DNA of 64,000 bases from Alnus glutinosa (lineage: Eukaryota; Streptophyta; Magnoliopsida; Fagales; Betulaceae): positions 24,433,501 through 24,497,500 of the forward strand of contig NC_084899.1 in assembly GCF_958979055.1 (NCBI RefSeq), read 5' to 3'. The first letter of the stretch is position 1, and each line of letters opens with the position of its first letter. The notes under the pieces are model-generated. The model was given only the letters and a program-made list of their open reading frames with translations. It did no database searches and was not told the DNA's origin. Positions 1 to 9,821 of the stretch are shown here, one piece after another. The translations under genes were made by a program, and so were the position numbers.

Positions 1-850
1 ACAGTCAAACAAAGAGACAGAAAAATGGAATTGCATTCTGAGGCTATGGGAGAAGGGAAAATATTTCTCCTTTTTCCAAAAACAGCGCTAAGAGCTAACT
101 ATCAGAGCCATCAATATGCATCATGAACAATTCAAAATGAAAATCATAAAGAAAATCTGTCCTGAAATCAGATATAACCTAAATCATAAAGATCATTACA
201 TCTAAATGAAAGCTTAACAGAAATAGACGGAAGAACTTAAGGGACCTGCTTGGGAAGGCTAAGCCTTCTTAGTTATGAACTTTTTCAAATGCAATTCAGG
301 TAGACATAAATTAATGCTCTATAATTCCATCAAGATGCATGGAAGACCACAGTACAACAGCAACAACGCCAGCATTCTTGCACATTGATTAATGCTCCAT
401 AACTAAAGCAAGCATTTAGCTAAACACATGAGTTCAGTTCCATAAGGAAAAATTGTGGATGCAACCAATTGCTGTTTCCGTACCATAGTAACTGAACCTT
501 TTTTCGAGAGCGAAAAAAAACCCTAGAATATTTCAGGGAAACGACTGCGAGGGCAAATGATGAATTGGAATTGGAATTGAAATTTGAAACCCTAGGAGCA
601 GAGAGGGACAAAAATTAAGGGGGGCATGTCGTTTAGGTAGAACCGGGTGAGAGAAGGCGGAGAGAAGAGGCCAAATAGGCGAGGAAAGGATGGCGGCGGA
701 GGGCTGCAGCAGGGGGGAAGGGAGGCGGTGGGATGGGGATGAAGCGGAAGCAAAAGGGAAGAAGCGGGTCGGGTAGTAGCTGATGTGGGGAAGAAGAGAA
801 ATGCGGGCTTAAAAAAATAAAATAACAAACAACTCAAAATAAAAATATTC
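1..850 (-). other. Leader-like, GC-richer stretch, no gene established
   Basis: Between about 590 and 800 the base composition changes sharply from AT-rich to C/T-rich on the minus strand. Downstream on that strand lie a CTAGGGTTT motif and further T-rich sequence. This looks like the promoter and untranslated first exon of a gene that runs leftwards out of the window, but no conserved coding exon is visible in it. A proline-rich reading frame exists here, but it resembles no family I know and I do not call it. It could also be a captured gene fragment lying in the last intron of the neighbouring dioxygenase. Low confidence. Confidence 0.2.
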
Positions 851-1076
851 ACAAAATATTTAAAACTATTTCATTTTTATATCGCATGACATCACAATAA
901 AAAATAAAAAAAATATAACTAGCGATGTTTTTTCTTTTTTATAAAATACTGCTGATTTTTTTAAATTTGGCGGCGTTTTTTTATTATTATATATGCAATC
1001 AAATTTTTCTGGATATATTTAATTTCATAATTAGTTCTTTTTAAATCAAGAATTTGTGATTATGATTTGATTGCAG

Positions 1077-1325
1077 ATTATGAGCAACGGGAAGCTAAGC
1101 AGTGCTGAACATAGAGTTATGACGAACAAAGAGGTTGCAAGGACAACAGTCTCCAGCTTCCTCTATCCTTCCAACACCTGCCGTGTTGGACCTCTAAAAA
1201 CACTTCTCTGTGATTGCATTCGTCCCCTCTACAGAGATTTTGTGTTCAAGGATTTTCTTAGCACTTACGCAGACGACACTCCCGTCGGAGTTCCGCCTCT
1301 CGAGCGATATAAGATTCAGTATTAA
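1077..1325 (+). CDS. Last exon of a hyoscyamine 6-dioxygenase-like 2-oxoglutarate/Fe(II) dioxygenase (copy 1, partial)
   Basis: An intact 83-codon terminal exon follows a TTGCAG acceptor and ends in TAA. It encodes the C-terminal part of a DOXC-type dioxygenase. It contains the third iron ligand in AEHRV and the strand that normally holds the 2-oxoglutarate-binding R-x-S motif, here reading ARTTVSS, so the motif is not canonical. It ends in the VPPLERYKI tail typical of hyoscyamine 6-dioxygenase-like proteins. The homologous exon of copy 2 is at 5403-5641 and the sequence after the stop is also similar, so the two are a tandem duplication. Exons 1-3 are not visible upstream. They either lie left of the window, beyond a last intron longer than 1 kb, or are lost. 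Whether the gene works cannot be decided here. Confidence 0.65.
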   Translation: MMSNGKLSSAEHRVMTNKEVARTTVSSFLYPSNTCRVGPLKTLLCDCIRPLYRDFVFKDFLSTYADDTPVGVPPLERYKIQY

Positions 1326-1879
1326 GTAATTCAATGATTAGTTGAGACTAATGCATTAGTTATTGTGAATAATGGGATAAAAATATAATTTCTAGCAATT
1401 ATGACTCTTATAATGTATGCACCCATGAATAAAACACCTGGTTGGTTGATAGAAGAATAATTGCTATGATCTTATCTTAATATGTACATTCAAATAAATG
1501 GAAGAATTCTTAATCTCACAAATCAAACACTATCGTGAGTTGAAGCCTGGACCTTTATCTTTTTAAAAGTGAACTAGTTCTAATTCATAAGGTTATTGGG
1601 ATTTTTATTTTTTTTTTACTATATGTGTCCGTTTAATTTAACAAAAAATGCACTTTAAAGCAAAACGCACTCCCTTGCCTATATTTTTTCATATTTTCAA
1701 ATTGCCATTTATTTTTCAAACGAACTTTCAAACGAGATACTTTCTATGATTTTATTTAGAAACACACTTTAAAGCAAAAGCAAAAGTTCCAAAACTATGT
1801 ATATAAACAAAATGGCACTAATGCCAACTAGACCCAAACCTGGTAAAATTCTCAAAACAATGTTCTTGCCCCTAGGGTG

Positions 1880-2475
1880 AACTGCAAGTACTCTTCGGGC
1901 ACTCCTGCATCCCAAGCGGAATGTTTGTCGGCCATTACTCATGTCATGATGACAACTGCCCATAACGATAAACTATAGGATCACTCTGACAATTGTGCCA
2001 AGGGGAGTGTTTGTCGGCTGCTACTCATGTCACAATGACCATGCCTACCACACACCCAGGTGGACTGACCTGTATTGATAGGATGTCGGACGCCTAGAAG
2101 TAAGAAGTCCATACCGAGGATGTCGGGCATCTAGGTAGGGCAGTCTGTACAGACATGATGTCGAACACCTAGGGGTAAGGAATCCATGCCGGCAATATGT
2201 TTCCTAACCAGATGGCCACATGGCCCAAGTTACTACCTATATTGGATGGTGTCATGTGACCTAGGAGTTCACTATAACAGGTAAAAACCTAAGCCTTTAC
2301 TATCTTTATTGTTCTATATTCCGCTCAGAATCTCTTACTAACTTAAGCATTAGAATGTTCCTTGTCGGTACCTTCGGCGAGTCACTTTTGCTTGTTTCTG
2401 GTCTTTGTAGATTTCTTTAACAGACTACCGGTGTGCAGTCAACTATACTAACATGGGGCATGCTTTTTTTGTTGT
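1880..2475 (+). mobile_element. Ty3/gypsy-like LTR fragment (Tat/Ogre type)
   Basis: The stretch repeats short modules (a GATGTCGG-CCTAG theme occurs about three times). It then runs into a segment with TCTTACTAACTTAAGCATTA followed by CTTGTCGGTACC, a signature of the 3' part of plant Tat/Ogre-type LTRs. No partner LTR or internal coding region is nearby, so this is a fragment or solo LTR. Its ends are approximate. Confidence 0.5.
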
Positions 2476-3889
2476 GTAAGGCATCCAAAACAATTATAAA
2501 TTGAGGAAAGGATTAAATATTAAGAATTCAACCTCATAGAGTTGACATCGGTTTCATTCATTTTGGCAACAGGGTCTGTTTCTGTATTCTAATATACAAA
2601 TTATTGGCCAAATCATTGAAAGAATATGCTTTTAAAATGCTTTGAATCCCCTTTTCTTTTTTCTTTCTTCTTTCCTCTGGAAAAATGAAGATCTATATAG
2701 CTAAAGGAGTAAGCAAGGAGGCAATATAATCCTCTGACCTTTCACTAAATTACAGTGCACTTATTTTAGAAATGGAGAAGCTCATATCAAGCAGGTCACA
2801 CCTGCAATTTGTGCCCGAATCTTACATTTTACCACTGGAAAGTAGACCCGGGCAGACTGAAGTTCCTCTTTGTGAGACCATTCCAGTTATTGATATGGGA
2901 GGAGAGCTTGGTTCTGATCGAGGACAGCTAGTTAAACAGATTATACAGGCTAGCCAAGAATTTGGTTTCTTCCAGGTTTGATATATCATACTTCAAGCTA
3001 AGTTTTATCTTTTGTTAGAATTCTTATCAAAATTTATTTTTATTTGAAAATGAAAAAAAAAAAAACAGTTGATTAATCATGGGGTTCCAGAGAAACTAAT
3101 GCATGATGTGTTGGACGTGGCCAAAGAGTTCTTTGAGCTGCCTGCCGAGGACAAGGCAAGCTTATATTCTGAGGATCCCAAGCAAAATTGTAGACTCTAC
3201 ACAAGCATAGACTATGAAGCAGAGAAGGTACATTACTGGAGAGACAATCTGCGACTCCATTGTCAATTTGTCATCCTCTAGAGGAACATGTTCAATTTTG
3301 GCCTGAAAAGCCTGCTCCTTATCGGTAGTTGTGCACTCCTTTTCTTTTATTGTTAATTGTATTGCTCACAGTCCAATATATTTCCTTAAATTTCGTAGAT
3401 TTTCTAATAATTTCAGAATAAAACAAAAACCCAATTTGATTATGACAAACTTCTAGTTTTTCTCCTCTTAATTACAGGGATGTGGTTGGGAGTTATTCAG
3501 GAGAGGTGAGGAAGCTGAGTTTGTGGCTTTTGGATATAATTTGCGAAGGATTAGGACTTGAATCTGGATGTTTTGGGGAAGAACTCAGCCAAGTTCAGTT
3601 AATGGCTACAAATCATTACCCTCCATGCCCGGATCCAAGTCTAACCTTGGGATTGCCCAAACATAGCGATGTTAACCTCATAACACTTCTTCTCCAGGGG
3701 GAAGTTCATGGGCTACAAGTTTTTAAGGATGGACAATGGCTTGCAGTTGAGCCTCTCCCTAATGCATTTGTGGTTAATATAGGCCACATGTTGCGGGTAC
3801 ATCCCTATTTTCTCATATTTTATTTGCAATTTTGCCTCCATTTTTAGCCAAGCTTCACAGTCTCTCTTTAAAATTTCGTTAGTTTAGTT

Positions 3890-4165
3890 TAGGAGGTGAT
3901 AAAAACGGAATTAAAACCATGGTTTTGATGCCTCCTTCTTGGTTTTGGCATTGCGATTTCGTAGACAAAAAGTACAATTTTAAACCAAATCGTAAAACAT
4001 TAATTGTTTGGGATTGTGTTTTTTAAAAAATTATAATTTGAAAACGCATAAAATTTGCATTTTCAACTCGCATATAAGAAGATACTTTTTTGAAAACACA
4101 CAATTTTAAAGGCTAATAGTGACCTATCATACATTTAATAGTAATTTTTAAAGCCACATTAATTT
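3890..4165. repeat. MITE-like AT-rich repeats in dioxygenase intron 3
   Basis: This stretch holds a member of the dispersed family with 'ggcattgcgatttt...aaacgcat' composition, also seen around 16070-16650 and 17200-17600. It is followed by a half element ('aatagtaatttttaaagccacattaattttaag') that matches the MITE family at 39523-39690. Boundaries were not resolved. Confidence 0.4.
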
Positions 4166-4169
4166 TAAG

Positions 4170-5250
4170 AGGACTCAAGGGAAAGATATGTCTGCCTTTT
4201 AGTACTACTTTGATCGAAAACCTGACTTCTTATATGACCCCTTTGGAATATAAAGTTACATGGGAGATCATTACCACTCCTGATCCCAAGGAATAAGAAG
4301 TGGCTGATTATATAAAAGAAAAAGGGGTGTGCTCCTAACAATAGACCCAGAACAAACCAAAACAGTGCTGAAATATATACAAAAAGTAAGAAATGAGACA
4401 AATTAATAACTCAGTCCTTTCAAGGGGTCGCACAAAACGGTTTCATAAGCGAAAGAGGTACAGAATAAAACAAGTCTATCTATACTTCCACTTGAGATCA
4501 ACAACAACCACCCAAAAAAGACTGTAGTGGTAAAAGCACCGTAAGAGTTTAAAACTAAAACTACAAAAAAAGAAAAGTACCAACACAAATTCAAATACAA
4601 GAGTCTCCCCTAAAAGGAGACAATAACCCAAGTAAGATTAAAATAAATAAACAGTAAAAAAAAACCCCAAAAAACTACAAAATCATAGGCTGGCTGGACG
4701 GATCTCTCCGGCGCGTGAGATCCATGCACTAGAGGAAGAGATCCACACGCTGGCGTGTGGACAACGGACGGAGGAAAAATTGACTACGTCAGATAGGTGG
4801 GGCGCCAGTGATCACAATGGTGAGGCATGGGAGGCAGAATCCATCGTACAAACATAGATCTATCTTTTAAAAAACAAAATTTAAGAACCACAATAAAAAC
4901 GGCCACCAACGCGAGGAGAACGGCGGCGCGGTGGAGAAGTCAAAACACTGAAGTTGCAATTTCGGATGGGATAAGTCGTACAAGACGACAGATAAAACCT
5001 CTCTAAAGGTGAAGAGAGCTAAAAAAACCACTAAACAAACAGCTACAAAAAGATGAAGGACAAAAATAAAAGATAAAGGGGAGAGGAGGGAAGAGATGAG
5101 ACCCTTCCCTCCTCTCTGAGACGGCTGAATAGTGAGGAAGAGAGTAGGGCAGTAAGAGAGAGAACAGAGCGTTTTTGTGATAAGGGGGCTTGTTCTTGCT
5201 TTAAAGTGTGCTTGGAGTGGCCTATGTGAGGTCTCTTTTATAGAAGAGAG
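4170..5250 (-). mobile_element. Unclassified insertion, possibly an internally deleted LINE, in dioxygenase intron 3
   Basis: About 1.1 kb of sequence has higher GC (GGCGCG, CGGCGGCGCGG) than the surrounding intron. On the minus strand it begins with a pyrimidine-rich leader-like stretch (5000-5190). It has no coding region of note and ends in a T/A-rich tail (4165-4400). This order, GC-richer leader then tail without ORFs, resembles an internally deleted non-LTR element. I could not find target duplications or a reverse transcriptase, so the class is a guess. It interrupts no exon. Confidence 0.3.
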
Positions 5251-5640
5251 AATTTTCTAGTGGCATGTGATATACCATACTAGACGAGGTTTTCTATCAC
5301 CTTTTAAGCTTATATATATGGAAGAAATTTTTTTCTGAATGTTTCTACTTTCAGTCTTTCATGATTAGTTCTTAAATCGTGATTATGTGGTTCTGATTGT
5401 AGATTATCAGCAATGGGAATCTAAGCAGTGCTGACCATAGAGTTGTGACGAACAAAAAGGTTGCTCGGACAACAGTTACCAGCTTCATCCATCCTCAAGC
5501 AATTGCTATATTGGACCTGCAAAAGCTCTCCTTACAGATATTTCTCCACTCTATAGAGATTTTGTGTACAAGGATTTTCTTAGCGCCTATGTAGCAGACA
5601 CTCATGGGAGAGTTCCGCCTCTCAAACGGTATAAGATTTA

Positions 5641-5720
5641 GAGTAATGCTACTCTTAACTCATTTGTCAAACTTATCCACGTAAGTTGGTGTGAAGTATG
5701 TGTGAAGAGTAGCGTTAGTC
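5641..5720. mobile_element. 80-bp Mutator-type MITE on the dioxygenase stop codon
   Basis: The terminal inverted repeats read GAGTAATGCTACTCTT at the left and its near complement, ending GTAGCGTTAGTC, at the right. A perfect 9-bp target duplication TAAGATTTA flanks the element (5632-5640 and 5721-5729). The duplicated target includes the end of the dioxygenase frame: AAG ATT TA plus the first G of the element gives a TAG stop. A 9-bp duplication is the hallmark of Mutator-like transposition. Confidence 0.85.
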
Positions 5721-5841
5721 TAAGATTTAATATTAATTATGTTCATATTGATAAAACAGCTGGTTGATTGGAGAATAATTGCAATGAGTCTTCCATGTTT
5801 CTTAATTATATATGTATACACACTTAGTATGAGTTGAAGCT

Positions 5842-6734
5842 TGTTGGAAATGATTTTGGATGGTGCACAAAGTTCTTATTGAAATAAAATAATATTAATA
5901 TGAAAATTAACAATTAAATAAATAATTGTTAAACAAATAATTGATTGAAAAATTATTGTTGATACTAGACCATATTGATCCGAAATAATAATAATAATAA
6001 TAATAAAATAAATATTGTACAAGAGATTAAAATTAAATTAAGGAAAGATTTCACAATGCTATAGAATCACGCAAGAGCATTGTCCTTAAAGGTTGATTCG
6101 TGCCTCCCGGAGTGTATAACTCGGTGTGATCGGATCTCTTGACACGTAACCTCTCAGGATTAGACTATAGCGTCTATCTTCATTAATGACACACTTCCAA
6201 AAACGAAGATCAAATAGAACAACATTTTGATCAAAGTAGATGGGGGATTTAAGAATAATTTTTCTTGTAGAAAAGCTAATAATATAACAATAGCTTTATG
6301 GCTTAAAACCAAATTCACGTTGGAATATATGAATGTACATTGAAAAAATATGTTAGAGGTTTTAGCCAAAGAAGAAGATTGTTCTCAAATGTATTGGGAA
6401 CTCAATTTATATAAACGGTTAAAAAATTTTAGCACTATAGATTTTCTTTTAAGGCTCATGAATGACAAATGGTCATAAGACTCATAACTATTAACCGTTA
6501 CAAATCAAAAGTAATAAACTTTAATAATGACAAAATGTTTGAAGATCAAAAAGCCATAAAAACAATTTTTTAATAACCAACTGTTACAAAATAAAAACTC
6601 ATAAATATATATTTTAATAAATCAATTTTTGTTTCTTTGCCATAAAAACTCATGAATATATTTTAATACCAGATGGTAAAACATTTAAAGATGACTAAAA
6701 ATGAAATAATGTTTGTAACACACATATTACAACA
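5842..6734 (-). repeat. Copia 3' LTR (left copy)
   Basis: This is a direct-repeat partner of 12951-13840. On the minus strand it begins TGTTGTAATATGTG and is preceded by the purine tract at 6735-6745. Confidence 0.88.
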
Positions 6735-8207
6735 ATCCCCCACATGTTACAAACACTAGAATATAAAGAGATTGAAAGCATGCATCATTGTGGTACCCGA
6801 AGGTTTTAACCACACCTAGGATAAATAAGTAGGAACTTAATGAATCGTGGTAGGGTTAAACTCTTTTAACCAAATTCACAAGTTGACCAGACTTATCCCC
6901 CTCATAACTTTCTCCAAAAAAATTGGGTTGTTCTATAGCGCCTTATACAGGCCATGCACCCCTGGGTTTTATGAGCGCTCTAGAGACCAACCCTAGTCTC
7001 ATAGGAAGCGACACCACCTCCACACTCACATAGGTGACATCCATCAAGAGTGTGTGCAGGGAACACTCCATCCCAACACGTAGGGACTATGGCTCCATTA
7101 AGAGTTTTTAAACTCATACTTAATTACTCTGCATCTTGTACTGTCTTACGCCATAGGGATGGACTCATCACTATCTTCTCAACAAGATAATGGATAAACA
7201 TAGAATGACAGTACCTCAACATTATCACTTGTGACTTCGTTTCCCATTAAACCTCATTCATGGGATCTCCAATCACAGAGGTTGGGTATCAATCACAATG
7301 TCATAATTTGGGTATCAGTCATATCCCCCTCGATGTTTTACTCACCAGCCTTCTTGCTAGTAGCTTGGTCAAAGGATTTGCAAATTCCTTTTTTACCTCA
7401 CAAAGTCCATGGACATTATACCGGTCTCAATAAGCTGCCTCACAATATTGTGCACTTTTCTCATTATAGATCTTGCTCCTTGCTCGAGCTATGGCAGCCT
7501 GTCAATCACAATCAAAACACAAATGGAACTGAATTAGTATATAAAGGCAAATCAATTGATTAATAAGTTCCTTAGCCATTCATCTTCAGTTTCTGCCTTC
7601 TCAAAGGCAACTAATTCTGACTCCATAGTAAACCTTGCTATGTAAGTCTGTTTTGAGGACCTCCAAGAGATAGTCGATACAGCCAGAGTAAACACATAAA
7701 GTCACATATAGACTTTAGATCATTTGAATGATCAGAAATTCAGTTAGCATCACAATATGACAAATCAAATTAATTGTGCCATTTAAGTATCTCAACAATT
7801 TTGAGATAACATCCCAATGCTCAATGTCAGGATTAAGAGTATATCTACTCAACATGCCAACAACATATGCATTATCAAGGCGTGTACATTTTGTCAAAAT
7901 ATCAAGCTATCAATGAATTGTGCATATTTTTTCTTGCATAACATCATCACCGTGATTCTTTATCAAATGTATTTTGAATCTGATAAGTCTTGAATTATTT
8001 TATTCAAGACCCCTTAATTTATATTTGTTATGCCTAGTTTGTGTTGTAAATATAACGTTTTGTTGTAGTTTTGTGTTTTATCTTATTTTCAGGTCTTAGT
8101 TGAAATCTAATTCAAAACACTTGAATTAGACCTGAAAATATATCAAGGGCGATTTGGTCATTTCCAGAGTTTAAAGTTGCTCATGCCAAGTGAAGAATCG
8201 GCTAAGG

Positions 8208-8352
8208 CAAATAGATCGATCGACTTTATAATCGATCGATCGAATCATCAGTCGAAGAAAAATCGATCGTGCGAGATGCGATCGATCGAGACAGGGCAAC
8301 CACAAATGCGATCGAGCGAAATGCGATCGATCGACTTTATAATCGATCAATC
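8208..8352. repeat. ATCGATCG palindrome cluster in the solo LTR
   Basis: The tetramer ATCG recurs in self-complementary runs. A unit reading GATCGACTTTATAATCGAT appears twice, about 120 bp apart. Together these give strong local dyad symmetry. Confidence 0.7.
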
Positions 8353-8526
8353 GAATTTGGATATTTTTGGAACAATCTGGAACAATGTTGACATGTCACT
8401 CTTCCTTGATATTTTAAATATCTTATATATTTGTTATATATTTTCTAGATATTTCCTAGATATTTTTTAGATATTTTTTTAGATATTTTCAGATATTTCT
8501 AAAATATCTTAGATATTTCCAAATAT

Positions 8527-8645
8527 CTCTTATTCTATCATATCCTATCTTATCTTATCTTATCTTATCATATCCTATCTTATCTTATCTTATCTTATCC
8601 TATCATATCCTATCTTATTTTATCTTATTTCTTATCTTATCTCTT
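8527..8645. repeat. (TATCT)n-type pentamer repeat
   Basis: About 115 bp of imperfect TATCT/TATCC units lie inside the nested solo LTR. Confidence 0.8.
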
Positions 8646-9452
8646 CTTTAGATTTTATTTTGTAAATCTCCTCTTCTATGTATATGAGGCATGGGTGAGA
8701 GTAATAGGCATGCATCTTCTTGGGACTTCCATTTTTTCAGGTGTATCTTCTTAGTTAATTTTAATGCATTTCATTTCCGTTTGTAATCTGAATCTTCTTA
8801 TGTTAATATAGTGTTATTAGTTTATTCAAATTTTGTTTTCTTTACTGTTTTTGATTAATCTTCATGCATAGATTAGATTCAATTATGTCTAGCTAATTTA
8901 GTTCTTAGGGTTTGATCAAAATCCTCTTAAAAAACCATGAAGTGTTCTTGATGTTCTTGAGATTTTCTTAATATGTTTGATGATTGTGTAAGGCTAGAGG
9001 ATTGCAAAACCCATGCTAAAATGTTTTGTTTTCAATATTTCAATCCATTTATTCATGAAAAAGAGTTATGCTTGTCTATGAGTTTTCTTGGATTTACGAG
9101 TAAAATCAACATTTTTGAAAGAGAATGATGTCTTGTGCAATGATGCTTTTTGACATAATGTGTGTTTTCTCATTAGAGTCACCTTATAGGGTATAATAGG
9201 GAATATCGGTCGTTTCACACCTTTGGTAGTTTAAACCGTTTTTCAATTATAGTGTAGCTTTTACATAATGCGTTCTGTGTAAAACTAGATACCTTATCAT
9301 TGTGGCCTAACTAGGGTTTTCATATATTGTGTATGCTTATTAGGATGTGTTGTAGAGTAGTAAGCTAGGGAGCATTAATTACTTCACACCTTTCGTAGTG
9401 TAAACGTTTTTTAATTATAAACTAATCTTTACGTGGAGTTGATTAATGTAAA

Positions 9453-9821
9453 AGGAAAAATATGTATTAGCCTCCCAAACTACCACCCTTTCTCCGGATG
9501 GCACCCCGAACTACCAACACTTGCACTCTGACCCCCCAAACTACCATTTTCTGATTTTTTTAGCCCCATCCGTCTATTTATACCGTTAATTCTAACAGAA
9601 ATTGGTCAAAAACCCAAAAATGCCCCTCCTTTAACCGTGAGAATTTCAAAGTGTAGGAGGAGTATTTTCGGAATTATGTTTAGAATTGACGGCATAAATG
9701 GACGAATGAGGCCAAAAAATCAGAAAGTGGTAGTTTGGGGGGCCAGAATCTAAGCATTAGTAGTTTGGAGGGCCATCCGGAGAAAGGGTGGTAGTTTGGG
9801 GGGCTAATATATATTTTTCCC
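9453..9821. mobile_element. Mutator-type MITE nested in the gypsy-like solo LTR
   Basis: This 369-bp element has long inverted repeats: the left arm begins RGGAAAAATATGTATTAGCC and continues through CTACCACCCTTTCTCCGGAT, and the right arm is its complement. A 10-bp duplication TTAATGTAAA flanks it (9443-9452 and 9822-9831). It contains no ORF. It is the innermost of three nested insertions and therefore younger than the solo LTR and the copia element. Confidence 0.87.

Larger units (their letters stand above)
2772..5641 (+). pseudogene. Hyoscyamine 6-dioxygenase-like 2-oxoglutarate/Fe(II) dioxygenase, copy 2, frameshifted
   Basis: Four exons are recognisable: 2772-2975, 3069-3324, 3478-3796 and 5403-5641. 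The order is the N-terminal DIOX_N region (QVINHGVPE-like, at the exon 1/2 junction), then the double-stranded beta helix with the iron ligands H and D in PKHSDVNLITLLLQ (exon 3), then the last ligand in ADHRV (exon 4). Family members oxidise small molecules using O2 and 2-oxoglutarate in the cytosol. The substrate here is unknown; similarity is to the hyoscyamine 6-dioxygenase-like class in general. Two lesions break the frame: an 8-bp insertion near 3252-3260, which looks like an imperfect local duplication (ATTGTCA/ATTTGTCA), and a 1-bp loss near 5494. Intron 3 is about 1.6 kb and holds inserted sequence. An 80-bp MITE lies across the stop codon. Two clustered sequencing errors are an alternative to true decay. 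Confidence 0.8.

Noticed and set aside
592-852. Minus-strand proline-rich ORF of 86 codons
   Set aside because: The proline and serine richness comes from a pyrimidine-rich leader-like stretch, and no family resemblance is visible.
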